Under the pieces are notes generated by a model, which saw only the letters and a program-made list of their open reading frames with translations, ran no database searches and had not been told where the DNA came from. The translations under genes were made by a program, and so were the position numbers. Below are positions 29,790 through 41,232 of a stretch of DNA of 64,000 nt, one piece after another. Within the stretch, counting starts at the first letter, position 1, and each line of letters begins with the position of its first letter. The stretch covers positions 310,001-374,000 of the forward strand of contig CAVPPW010000013.1 of assembly GCA_963707445.1 (NCBI GenBank). Reading direction: 5' to 3'. This DNA is from JALORV01 sp963707445. GTDB lineage: Bacteria; Pseudomonadota; Gammaproteobacteria; Burkholderiales; Burkholderiaceae_F.

Positions 29790-31022
29790 ATGAGAACCGA
29801 AACCAAAGATCTGATCGTCGGCCTGGACATTGGCACCTCAAAGGTCGTCGTCGCGGTCGCGGAAGCGCTGCCCGACGGCCGCTTGCAGGTGATCGGTCTC
29901 GGTCAGGCCGCGTCGCAGGGTCTGCGCAGGGGCGTCGTCGTCAACATCGAGTCGACCGTGCAGTCGATCCGTCGCGCGCTCGAGGAAGCCGAGTTGATGG
30001 CCGCGTGCCAGATCAAGGAGGCGTTCACCGGCATCGCGGGCAGCCATATCAAGAGCTTCAACTCGAGCGGCATGGTGGCGATCAAGGATCGCGAGGTTTC
30101 GGCGAGCGACGTGGCGCGCGTCATCGAGACCGCCAAGGCGATCAACATTCCGACCGACCAGCAGGTGCTGCACGTGCTGACGCAGGAGTTCATCGTCGAC
30201 GGCCAGGAGGACATCCGCGAGCCGATCGGCATGAGTGGCGTGCGGCTCGAGGTGCGCGTGCACATCGTGACCGGCGCGGTCAGCGCCGCACAGAACATCA
30301 TCAAGTGCGTGCGCCGCTGCGGGCTGGAGGTGCAGGACCTGATCCTGCAGCCGCTCGCGTCGTCGCTTTCGGTGCTGACCGCAGACGAGAAGGAACTCGG
30401 TGTCGCGCTGGTCGACGTCGGCGGCGGCACCAGTGACATCGCCATTTTCACCGGCGGAGCGATCCGCCATACCGCGATCATTCCGATCGCCGGCGACCAG
30501 ATTACCAACGACATCGCGATGGCGCTGCGCACGCCGATTCCGGACGCCGAGGAAATCAAGGTGCGCTGGGGCGTGGCCAAGGAAGTGCTGGCCGATCCCA
30601 ACGAGAAGATCGAGATCCCCGGCCTCGGCGACCGCGGCCCGCGGCTGCTGTCGCGCCAGGCGCTGGCGGCGGTCATCGAGCCGCGCGTCGAGGAACTTTT
30701 CACGCTGACGCAGCAGGTGATCCGCGAGTCGGGCTACGAGGAATTGCTCTCGTCGGGAATCGTGCTGACCGGAGGCACCAGCCTGTTGCCCGGCATGACC
30801 GAACTGGCCGAGGACGTGTTCCTGAAGCCGGCGCGCATCGGCTGGCCTCATTACGACGGCTCGCTGGCCGACGTCGTCAAGAACCCGCGCTTCGCAACCG
30901 CGATCGGGCTGCTGGTCGAAGCGCATTCGCAGCGCCAGCGCGGCCGCAAGCTGGCGCAGCAGACCGGTTCGTTCAGGCAGACCTTCAGGAGGATGAAGGA
31001 ATGGATTGTCGGAAATTTCTAA
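29790..31022 (+). CDS. ftsA: Cell division protein FtsA
   Basis: FtsA is the actin-like protein that tethers FtsZ to the membrane. The 410-residue product has the nucleotide-binding motif VGLDIGTSKVVVAVAE, the 1C subdomain (RRGVVVNIESTVQSIRRAL), VDVGGGTSDIAIF, GIVLTGGTSLLPGM and a C-terminal amphipathic helix (FRRMKEWIVGNF) for membrane binding. It starts eight bases after ftsQ. Unlike its upstream neighbours, it is followed by a 402-nt gap before ftsZ. Confidence 0.96.
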   Translation: MRTETKDLIVGLDIGTSKVVVAVAEALPDGRLQVIGLGQAASQGLRRGVVVNIESTVQSIRRALEEAELMAACQIKEAFTGIAGSHIKSFNSSGMVAIKDREVSASDVARVIETAKAINIPTDQQVLHVLTQEFIVDGQEDIREPIGMSGVRLEVRVHIVTGAVSAAQNIIKCVRRCGLEVQDLILQPLASSLSVLTADEKELGVALVDVGGGTSDIAIFTGGAIRHTAIIPIAGDQITNDIAMALRTPIPDAEEIKVRWGVAKEVLADPNEKIEIPGLGDRGPRLLSRQALAAVIEPRVEELFTLTQQVIRESGYEELLSSGIVLTGGTSLLPGMTELAEDVFLKPARIGWPHYDGSLADVVKNPRFATAIGLLVEAHSQRQRGRKLAQQTGSFRQTFRRMKEWIVGNF

Positions 31023-31424
31023 GCGTCGCGAGCGTGTACGCGACGCTGCGGCGTCGCACGTGCACTCGCTCGCGCTAATTAGCGCGGCCGCCTTCGGGCG
31101 GCCGGGCGGCGGCCGCGTCACTGTAAGCGCGACTCGCTATCGCGAGTCGCGCAGCGGCGGTACGTCGCAGGCGTTGCAGCGCAGTCAGTGCAGCGCCGTC
31201 CGTGCGTAGCAGTTGTAGACGCGAGCCGCGCCGAGCCGCCTCAAGCGGCTCGCGCCGATCAAATTCGCCCCGAGTGCACGTGCGAAGCCCGGCAGTGCCG
31301 GGATTCGCGTACACGAGGGGCGTCCCCGGAGCGTGCAATGCCAAGCGCGTTGTTGCTGTTGCGCTTTTGGCCTTGCGCGTTTCGCATTGAAGCAGCAACC
31401 AGACCAGGAAGGCAGGAGAACACG
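31023..31424 (+). promoter_or_regulatory. 402-nt hairpin-rich spacer between ftsA and ftsZ
   Basis: No gene is seen here. Four perfect hairpins are: 31023-31046 (8-bp stem GCGTCGCG), 31085-31104 (8-bp stem CGGCCGCC with a TTCG tetraloop), 31127-31152 (11-bp stem GCGCGACTCGC with a TATC loop) and 31233-31251 (7-bp stem GAGCCGC). None has a T tract, so they are not classic terminators. They may modulate transcript stability or Rho-dependent read-through into ftsZ. No convincing -35/-10 pair was found, although ftsZ promoters are often found in or near ftsA in other bacteria. Confidence 0.55.
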
Positions 31425-32609
31425 ATGACATTCGAGATACTTGAAACGGAAACGCGCGGGACGATCATCAAGGTGGTCGGAGTCGGCGGCGCCGGCGGCA
31501 ACGCGGTCGAGCACATGATCCGCCGCAACGTGCAGGGCGTGGAGTTCATCTGCGCCAATACCGACCACCAGGCGCTGGTACGGTCCGCGTCCAAGAACGT
31601 CTTGCAGCTCGGCAAGACGGGGCTCGGCGCAGGCAGCCGACCCGAAGCGGGGCGCCAGGCCGCCGAGGAAGCGCGAGACCGTATCGCCGATGCACTGCGC
31701 GGAGCGCACATGGTGTTCATCACCGCCGGCATGGGCGGCGGCACTGGCACAGGCGCTGCGCCGGTCGTCGCCGAGATCGCGAAGGAACTCGGCCTCCTGA
31801 CCGTCGCGGTCGTGTCGAAGCCGTTCGAGTTCGAGGGGCCGAGGCGCATGAAGGTGGCCGAGACCGGGCTCGCTGAACTGGAGTCGACGGTGCACTCGCT
31901 GATCGTCATCCTCAACAACAAGCTCGAGGAGGTTATGGGAGAGGACGCCGAAATGGCCGACTGTTTCCGCGCGGCCGACGACGTGCTGCATAACGCCTGC
32001 GCCGGCATCGCCGAGATCATCAATGTGCCGGGTCTGGTCAACGTCGACTTCGAAGACGTCAAGACCGTGATGAGCGAGCACGGCAAGGCGATGATGGGTA
32101 CCGCGACCGCGTCGGGACTCGACCGCGCGCGCATCGCGGCCGAGCAGGCCGTCGCGAGCCCACTGCTCGAGGGCGTGGATCTGTCCGGCGCGCGCGGGGT
32201 GCTGGTCAACATCACCGCTTCGGCGTCGTTGAAGATGAAGGAGACGCGCGAAGTGATGAACACGATCCGCGCCTTCGCCGCCGACGATGCGACGGTCATT
32301 TTCGGCACGGTCTGCGACGAAACGATCGGCGATGCTCTGCGCGTCACGGTCGTCGCAACCGGGCTCGGCCGCGCGGCATCGAAGAAGCAGTCGACCCCGT
32401 TTACCGTCGTGCGCACCGGAACCGACAACGCTCCGGTCATGGTCGCGCCCCACAAGGAGGGGGCGGGCGGCTCCGACTACAGCCACCTCGACACGCCCGC
32501 GGTGTGGCGCAACAACCGCGAGTCGGCACAGAGTCGCGTATCCGCGCTCGATGACAGCAACAGCGACCGCTATGACATTCCGGCGTTCCTGCGAAAGCAG
32601 GCGGATTAG
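31425..32609 (+). CDS. ftsZ: Cell division GTPase FtsZ
   Basis: FtsZ polymerises into the Z ring. The 394-residue product carries VVGVGGAGGNAVEHM, the tubulin signature GGGTGTGAAPVVAE, FEGPRRMKVAE, the T7 catalytic loop NVDFEDVKTVM and the conserved C-terminal peptide YDIPAFLRKQAD that binds FtsA and other partners. The ATG at 31425 is fixed by an AGGAG at 31414-31418. The frame is intact. Confidence 0.97.
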   Translation: MTFEILETETRGTIIKVVGVGGAGGNAVEHMIRRNVQGVEFICANTDHQALVRSASKNVLQLGKTGLGAGSRPEAGRQAAEEARDRIADALRGAHMVFITAGMGGGTGTGAAPVVAEIAKELGLLTVAVVSKPFEFEGPRRMKVAETGLAELESTVHSLIVILNNKLEEVMGEDAEMADCFRAADDVLHNACAGIAEIINVPGLVNVDFEDVKTVMSEHGKAMMGTATASGLDRARIAAEQAVASPLLEGVDLSGARGVLVNITASASLKMKETREVMNTIRAFAADDATVIFGTVCDETIGDALRVTVVATGLGRAASKKQSTPFTVVRTGTDNAPVMVAPHKEGAGGSDYSHLDTPAVWRNNRESAQSRVSALDDSNSDRYDIPAFLRKQAD

Positions 32610-33528
32610 GCACGGCGCCTCGGGTGTACGCGACGCGGTCGCGCCGTGCACCCTCGGCGGAACGGCAAACGCGGCTCCGGAGCGGTCGACTGATATGGTC
32701 GCTGCCGATGCACGTGCGATCCGCAGGATCGCGTACCTCGGCAACGAGGGATCTGTAGGCATGCCATGTCGCATGACCGATGACCGGAGCGGCGACGATC
32801 AGTCCGACGAAGAAGGTTGCGAACCCCGCGCCGATGACGACGACGATCAGCAGGGCCCAGAGCAGCAGCGGCAACGGGTTGGCGAAGAGGGTACGCACGC
32901 TGGTCAGCGCTGCGACGATGGTGTCCGTGCCGCGGTCCAGCATCATCGGCACCGACACGACGCTCACCGCAAAGACGATGGCCGCGAAAATGGCGCCGAC
33001 GGCAAGGTAGGTGACGAGGAAATCGATGTGCTCGACCGACACCACGCGTGCGACGAAACTCTCGAGCGTCGGCATTCCGCTCGAGAAGAACAGCGCGAAG
33101 GTCACCAGCGAAGCGCGCGCCCACACCAGCATGATGATCGTCAGAACCAGGGCGAACAGGCTGAATGCACCGACGTTGGCGCGCCACGCGGTCATCGTCG
33201 CGACGAAATGCACCGGCTCGCCGCGCTGCAGTCGACGGCTGATGTCGTACAGGCCGGTGGCAAGGAATGGTCCGAGCAACAGGAATCCTGCGGTCAGCGC
33301 CGAGGTGTACTCGTAGGCGTGTCGAAACACGAAAGCGCTCAGCCAGCCCATCAGTGCGAACACGAGGCCGTACGCCATGCTCGCGAACGGGGCGCGGCGC
33401 ATGTCGCCGACGCCGCGGGCGAGCCAGCCGAACGGCGCAATCGGCGCAACCCGCAGGATCGGCGGGAACGGCGAAGCGAGCGGCTTCGCTGCAGGGGGCG
33501 GCTCGTGGGCCGGAGCGTCGGGCGTCAT
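32437..33528 (-). CDS. DUF2189-like integral membrane protein (3' end uncertain)
   Basis: The protein starts MTPDAPAHEPPPAAKP and then shows several membrane helices with RRAPFASMAYGLVFALMGW, GPFLATGLYDISRRL and IGHATWHAYRSLV, the features I associate with the DUF2189 family of Proteobacteria (function unknown). The recognisable domain ends near 32755. The open frame continues to 32437, running 173 nt antisense into ftsZ, and this tail is not protein-like. One indel near 32750 could instead give a stop at 32606-32608, back-to-back with the ftsZ stop. I keep the frame as sequenced and flag the end. Confidence 0.65.
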   Translation of the reverse strand: MTPDAPAHEPPPAAKPLASPFPPILRVAPIAPFGWLARGVGDMRRAPFASMAYGLVFALMGWLSAFVFRHAYEYTSALTAGFLLLGPFLATGLYDISRRLQRGEPVHFVATMTAWRANVGAFSLFALVLTIIMLVWARASLVTFALFFSSGMPTLESFVARVVSVEHIDFLVTYLAVGAIFAAIVFAVSVVSVPMMLDRGTDTIVAALTSVRTLFANPLPLLLWALLIVVVIGAGFATFFVGLIVAAPVIGHATWHAYRSLVAEVRDPADRTCIGSDHISRPLRSRVCRSAEGARRDRVAYTRGAVPNPPAFAGTPECHSGRCCCHRARIRDSVPTRGCCATPRACRGGCSRSRPPPPCGARP

Positions 33529-33608
33529 GGCCGATCGAGTGGCGGCAAGGTGGCAGATTCTGTGACGACCGCGGCGCGCACGCTCGCCGCAACGCACAAG
33601 TGTCTCGT

Positions 33609-33614
33609 TACAAT
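33609..33614 (+). promoter_or_regulatory. Candidate -10 element upstream of lpxC
   Basis: TACAAT (five of six consensus matches) lies six bases before the lpxC ATG, implying a very short or absent leader. No clear -35 hexamer is visible. Confidence 0.35.
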
Positions 33615-33620
33615 GACGGA

Positions 33621-34533
33621 ATGTTGAAGCAGCTCACGCTCAGGCAGAAGGCCCGGACCGTCGGCATCGGCCTGCACAGCGGCACGAAGGTTGAACTGGT
33701 GCTGCGCCCGGCGGCCGCCGACACTGGGATCGTGTTCCGTCGCGTCGACCTGGAGCCCCCGGTCGACATCACGCTGAGCCCGGACGTTGTCGTCGATACG
33801 CGCATGGCGACGACGATCGGCCGCGACGATGTGCGAATCGCGACGATCGAGCACCTGATGAGCGCGCTGGCGGGTCTCGGTATCGACAACTGCTACATCG
33901 ACGTCGACGCGCCCGAGATCCCGATCATGGACGGCAGCGCGTCGAGCTTCGTGTTCCTGATGCAGGCCGCGGGCATCGAGGAACAGAACGCGCCGAAGCG
34001 GTTCCTGCGCGTGCTCAAGCCGGTCGAGATCGTCGACGGCGACAAATGGGCCCGGCTCGAGCCGCACTTCGGCTACCGACTCAGGTTCTCGATCGACTTC
34101 GATCATCCGGCGATCGATGCCACCGAGCAGGTGGTCGAGGTCGATTTCGCGCGGGATTCCTACATCCAGCAGGTCTCGCGCGCGCGCACGTTCGGTTTCG
34201 TCAACGAGGTCGAGGCACTGCGTGCAGCGGGCCTGGCGACTGGGCGGCACCTTCGAAAACGCGATCGTGATGGACGAGTATCGCGTGCTGAACACCGACG
34301 GCCTGCGAGCCGGCGACGAGTTTGCCAAGCACAAGATCCTCGATGCGATCGGCGACCTTTCGGCGCTCGGCCGGCCGCTGATCGCCAGCTACGTGGCGCA
34401 CAAGTCCGGCCACGCGATCAACAATCGGCTGCTGCGCGCGCTGATGGCCGACCGCACCGCCTACGACATCATCACGTTCGAGGACGACAGTCAGGCGCCG
34501 GCCGCGTTCCTGCCGCGCCTGGCAGCCGCCTAA
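33621..34533 (+). CDS. lpxC: UDP-3-O-acyl-N-acetylglucosamine deacetylase LpxC (frameshifted)
   Basis: LpxC is the zinc amidase that commits UDP-3-acyl-GlcNAc to lipid A synthesis. The first part has MLKQLTLRQKARTVGIGLHSG, the zinc-histidine motif TIEHLMSALAGLGIDN and EIPIMDGSASSF. A break near 34238 moves to LGGTFENAIVMDEYRVLN, then DEFAKHKILDAIGDL with further metal ligands (HK...D) and AHKSGHAINNRLL with the catalytic His. The product of about 304 residues is of normal length. The start MLKQ is conserved. It is read divergently from the DUF2189-like gene. Confidence 0.94.
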
Positions 34534-35018
34534 CGTACGCCGCTCGCGGCGCCGCAGCGTCACAGCCAGGCGTTCGATGGCGCGCTGCAAGGGCGATTCG
34601 GGCAGCTGCCGCGCCGCCGATTCGACCGCTGCGATCCCGCGATCGCTGACCGCCGCGAAGCGCATTTCCGGACTTGAGGGGAGGTCTGTACCCTGTCCGG
34701 GGTAAGACGTGGCTCCGGCTTGTACGCGCGTCTTCATCTCGTACACTTGCCAGCCATTGACCGATAAGGCGGCGAGCATCCGCGGTGCGGCCTGGCGCAG
34801 CTTGGCGGACTCCGCGGCGGACTGCACGGCGATCCACAGCACGCCGTCGCGCAGGTCGCAGCGGCCTGGAGCCAGGAGGTCGATGCCGGGCGCCACCGAA
34901 CGTGCGACCGGCGCAAGGACACGACCAATGGCCTGGGCGGTTTCCCACCGTTCCAGCAGCGCGGCGGGACCGGCAACTCGCGCAGCCCGGCGGCGATCGG
35001 GCGTGCAGTGGTGGGCAT
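34530..35018 (-). CDS. dciA: DciA/DUF721-family helicase-loading protein (frameshifted)
   Basis: DciA loads the replicative helicase in bacteria that lack DnaC. The reading begins MPTTARPIAAGLRELPV and breaks near 34960-34965, where one base appears lost. It continues as AALLERWETAQAIGRVLAPVARSVAP and then the family core CDLRDGVLWIAVQSAAESAKLRQ...PRMLAAL. The C-terminal frame runs on antisense through lpxC, but a further one-base shift near 34552 would stop it at 34530, tail-to-tail with lpxC. Length about 160 residues. The position between lpxC and the M23 peptidase is the usual one in Burkholderiales (from memory of gene order). Confidence 0.7.
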
Positions 35019-35052
35019 CAAGGGGTCGCTGCGGCGTACGCGGCGGCGGGGC

Positions 35053-35058
35053 AGGAGG
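35053..35058 (+). promoter_or_regulatory. Ribosome-binding site that fixes the M23 peptidase start
   Basis: A perfect AGGAGG lies five bases before TTG 35064, pointing to that codon as the start rather than the farther upstream ATG in another frame. Confidence 0.7.
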
Positions 35059-35063
35059 CAGGT

Positions 35064-36078
35064 TTGCAGATCATTCTGGTTGACCGTCGGCTGGCGCGCG
35101 CGCGCACCATCACGATCCGGCGCCAGCATATCGCGGCCGCGGCGCGTGCTGGTGACGCTCACGATCGTCGTGCTGTCGACGGTCTTTTCACTGATCACCG
35201 TGCGGGCCGCGACCGCATTCCCGTTGCCGTTCGTCTCGGAGGTCATTGCGCTGGTCACGCGCGACCAGGCCGAGCGCAAGGAGCAGTATGTGCGCGACAA
35301 CGTACTCGCGATGACGCGCAAGCTGGGCGAAGTCCAGGCGCAGTTGCTGCGACTCGACGTGCTCGGCGAACGGGTGGCGAAGGCAGCCGGGATCCGACCC
35401 GAGGAGTTCCGCTTCCGCGAGCTGCCGGGGCGCGGTGGCGCACTCGGCAGCCCAATGAACCTCAATGATCTCGATACCGAACTGCAGGGCTTGACCCGCA
35501 GCGTGGAACAGCGCTCGGATTACCTCTCGGTTGTCGAGGCGGAGCTGCGATCGCAGCAGGTGCGCAAGGCACTGCTGCCCCAGAGCCAGCCGGTGGCCGA
35601 CGGCTTCATCGGATCCGGCTTCGGCTGGCGTACCGATCCGTTCACCGGGGAGATGACACGCCACGATGGCATCGACTTCGCGGCGCCGATCGGAACGCCG
35701 ATCCATGCCGCCGCTGGCGGCGTCGTCGTGCTTGCCGAGCACCATCCGGTCTATGGCAACGTCGTCGAGATCGATCACGGCGCGGGACTGATGACGCGCT
35801 ATGCGCACGCCAGCCGGCTTACCATCACCGCCGGCGCGCTGGTCAAGCGCGGTCAGAAGATCGCCGAAGTCGGCAATACCGGGCGCTCGACCGGCCCGCA
35901 CCTGCACTTCGAGGTTCACAGCAACGGCGTGGCGCAGAACCCGTCGAAGTTCCTGTTTGCCGAGGGCAACCCTCTGCAGCAGCGCGGCGAGGAGGCGGCG
36001 GACGAGCCGCTCTTGCGAACGCCGCGAACGCCCGCAACTAGCCTCGTGCCATCGTCCGGGGCAGCGAAAGCCCTGTGA
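35064..36078 (+). CDS. M23-family (LytM-type) peptidoglycan endopeptidase (frameshifted near 5' end)
   Basis: This predicted cell-wall endopeptidase or divisome activator has one N-terminal membrane anchor (VTLTIVVLSTVFSLITVRA), a coiled-coil region (residues about 70-150) and a C-terminal M23 domain with SGFGWRTDPFTGEMTRHDGIDF (first His and Asp ligands) and GPHLHFEVHSNGVAQNP (HxH motif). The zinc ligands appear intact, so it may be active. TTG at 35064 after an AGGAGG gives QIILVDRRLARARTITIRR; near 35135 the frame must change to reach RPRRVLVTLTIVV. It lies just upstream of secA and opposite dciA. Confidence 0.85.
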
Positions 36079-36169
36079 GATAATTTCCGCTTTGCGCAGG
36101 GCGGCGCGAGCCCGACTCCATTGCGCGGTCACCTCTGGGCGTCGACGCGCAAGCGCGACCCAATCCTGA

Positions 36170-38935
<2,766 letters not shown>

Positions 38936-39079
38936 CCGGAGCGGCACGCCGCGCGCGTGCGTTTGACGTTCGTCGGTGAGCGGGTACTGACGGCGAAGCG
39001 CCTTTTCCCGCGCTGCAGCTCGTGGTGAGAGTATCCGCGCTTCGGCTTGCGGTAACGTTCAGGCTTTGCTCGCCCGCTC

Positions 39080-40303
39080 ATGCCCGTCAATCTGTCCGCG
39101 CCCCGACGCGAAGAATTGCTTGCCGTGCCCGGTGTCGAACTGGGCTGGGCCGAGGCGGCCATCCGCAAGCCCGGGCGCAAGGATCTGGTGGTTATTCGGC
39201 TCTCCGACACGGCGAGTGTTGCCGGCGTGTTCACGCAGAACCGCTTTGCGGCGGCGCCAGTGCAGGTTTGCCGCAGGCATCTGGCCGATGGACCGATCCG
39301 TGCGCTGGTGGTGAACACCGGAAATGCCAACGCGGGGACCGGCGAGCCCGGCCTCGCCGCGGCATATGCCAGCTGCGAGGCGGTCGGACGACGACTGGGA
39401 TTCAGTGCAACGGCCGTGCTGCCATTTTCCACCGGCGTGATCATGGAGCCCTTGCCGGTCGATCGCTTGATCGCCGGCCTGCCCGCGGCGGTCGAGCGCC
39501 TCGCGCCCGACCACTGGCTCGAGGCGGCAGAGGCGATCATGACCACCGACACACTGCCCAAGGCCGCTTCAACCCGTGTTGCATTCGGGGACCGCAGCGT
39601 GACGATCACCGGCATCGCGAAAGGCGCCGGGATGATTCGGCCCGACATGGCCACGATGCTCGGCTTCATTGCGATGGACGCCTCTGTGCCGCGCGCACTG
39701 TTGCAGCGGATGACGACCGAGGCTGCGGCCCAGTCCTTCAACCGCATCACTGTTGACGGTGACACTTCGACCAACGATTCGTTTGTCGTCATCGCGAGTG
39801 GTGCCGGGACCATCGCGGTGCGCACTGCTGACGACGAGGCTTACGCGCCGATCCTGCGTGGCCTATGCGACGTGGCAAAGAAACTTGCGCTCGCCATCGT
39901 CCGCGACGGCGAGGGCGCTACCAAGTTCATCGAGGTCAGAGTCGAGCAGGCCCGCACTGCGGACGAGGCGGCGCGGGTCGCCTACGCGGTTGCGCACTCG
40001 CCGTTGGTCAAGACTGCATTTTTCGCGTCCGACCCTAACCTCGGGCGCATCCTGGCCGCGGCCGGCAATGCGGGCATCGACGATCTCGACCCCGCGACGG
40101 TCCAAATGTGGCTCGATGATGTCCGAGTCGTGCTGAACGGCGGAAGGCATCCTGAATACCGCGAATCCGACGGTCAGCGTGTAATGAAGCAATCGGAAAT
40201 CACGGTGCGCCTGCAGCTCGGACGCGGCAGCGCTTCCACCTGCGTCTGGACCACCGACCTTTCTCACGACTACGTGTCGATCAACGCGGATTACCGCTCG
40301 TGA
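39080..40303 (+). CDS. argJ: Bifunctional ornithine acetyltransferase/N-acetylglutamate synthase
   Basis: ArgJ recycles the acetyl group in arginine biosynthesis and can also make N-acetylglutamate. The 407-residue product has the autocleavage/nucleophile region KGAGMIRPDMATMLGFI (Thr of ATML), upstream NTGNANAGTG, DTLPKAAS, FNRITVDGDTSTNDSF, and the C-terminal DLSHDYVSINADYRS. The protein is expected to self-cleave into alpha and beta chains. The frame is intact, and the stop overlaps the GTG start of the next gene (GTGA). Confidence 0.96.
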   Translation: MPVNLSAPRREELLAVPGVELGWAEAAIRKPGRKDLVVIRLSDTASVAGVFTQNRFAAAPVQVCRRHLADGPIRALVVNTGNANAGTGEPGLAAAYASCEAVGRRLGFSATAVLPFSTGVIMEPLPVDRLIAGLPAAVERLAPDHWLEAAEAIMTTDTLPKAASTRVAFGDRSVTITGIAKGAGMIRPDMATMLGFIAMDASVPRALLQRMTTEAAAQSFNRITVDGDTSTNDSFVVIASGAGTIAVRTADDEAYAPILRGLCDVAKKLALAIVRDGEGATKFIEVRVEQARTADEAARVAYAVAHSPLVKTAFFASDPNLGRILAAAGNAGIDDLDPATVQMWLDDVRVVLNGGRHPEYRESDGQRVMKQSEITVRLQLGRGSASTCVWTTDLSHDYVSINADYRS

Positions 40304-41232
40304 ATCGCCGTTCCACCGTGCCTGCAACCGCGGCTGAACCCGCCGCCGGCGGCGCGATCGAGCGCCTTGCCGATGCGTTGCAGCGGATCGAGGCGCTACT
40401 GCCGCCTGCCGCGGGCGTGGACTTCGCGGCCTCGATCGCGTTTCGTTGGCGGAAGCGGCATTACCTGGGAATCGAGCGCGGCCTGCTCGAGCGCGTCGAT
40501 CATCCAGCTCTGATCGCATTCGATGACCTGCAGCACGTCGAGTCGCAGAAGCAGGCGATACGGCGGAACACCGATCAGTTCGTGCGGGGACTGCCGGCGA
40601 ACAACGTCCTGCTGACGGGCGCGCGCGGGACCGGCAAGTCGTCGCTGATCCGCGCATGCCTGCACGCGTTTTCGCCGCAGGGCTTGCGCCTGGTGGAGGT
40701 CGACAAGCGCGATTTGATCGACTTCGCCGATCTCGTTGCGCTGCTCGACCGCCGGCCCGAGCGCTTCATCGTGTTCTGTGACGACCTTTCGTTCGACGCG
40801 AGCGAGGCCGGCTTCAAGGAACTCAAGGTTGCGCTCGACGGATCGATCGCGGGCCGCGCGGACAATGTGCTGATTTACGCGACGTCGAATCGCCGCCATC
40901 TGATGCCCGAGTTCATGCGAGACAACCTGGCCGCGCAGCATCAGGACGACGGCGAGGTGCATCCCGGGGAAGCGGTCGAAGAGCGGGTTTCGCTGTCGGA
41001 GCGGTTCGGGCTTTGGCTGACGTTCTATCCGTTTCGCCAGGACGACTTTCTCGACATCGTCGATCACTGGCTGGCTCAACTCGGCGTTCCGCCGGCCGCG
41101 GGCTCCGCCGCGCATCTCGAGGCCCTGCAGTATGCCCTGCAGCGCGGCTCGCGCTCCGGCCGCGTCGCCGCGCAGTTCGCCCGCGATTTCGCGGGTCGAC
41201 ATTTGCTCGAGAAAGCGCGCACGCAGCGATGA
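40300..41232 (+). CDS. AAA-family ATPase, DUF815-type
   Basis: This 310-residue ATPase has a Walker A motif TGARGTGKSSLIRA, a Walker B-like FIVFCDDLSFD, and a sensor-like segment VLIYATSNRRHLMPEF. The pattern ERFGLWLTFYPFRQDDFLDIVDHWL near the C terminus is typical of the DUF815 family of stand-alone AAA proteins whose cellular role is not established. The start is a GTG overlapping the argJ stop, and the stop overlaps the next start, so argJ, this gene and the Nudix gene form one unit. Confidence 0.88.
   Translation: MNRRSTVPATAAEPAAGGAIERLADALQRIEALLPPAAGVDFAASIAFRWRKRHYLGIERGLLERVDHPALIAFDDLQHVESQKQAIRRNTDQFVRGLPANNVLLTGARGTGKSSLIRACLHAFSPQGLRLVEVDKRDLIDFADLVALLDRRPERFIVFCDDLSFDASEAGFKELKVALDGSIAGRADNVLIYATSNRRHLMPEFMRDNLAAQHQDDGEVHPGEAVEERVSLSERFGLWLTFYPFRQDDFLDIVDHWLAQLGVPPAAGSAAHLEALQYALQRGSRSGRVAAQFARDFAGRHLLEKARTQR

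Noticed and set aside
31185..32774. 529-codon open frame antisense to ftsZ
   Set aside because: Low-complexity, His/Arg-rich translation with no recognisable domain; the plus-strand ftsZ is unmistakable.
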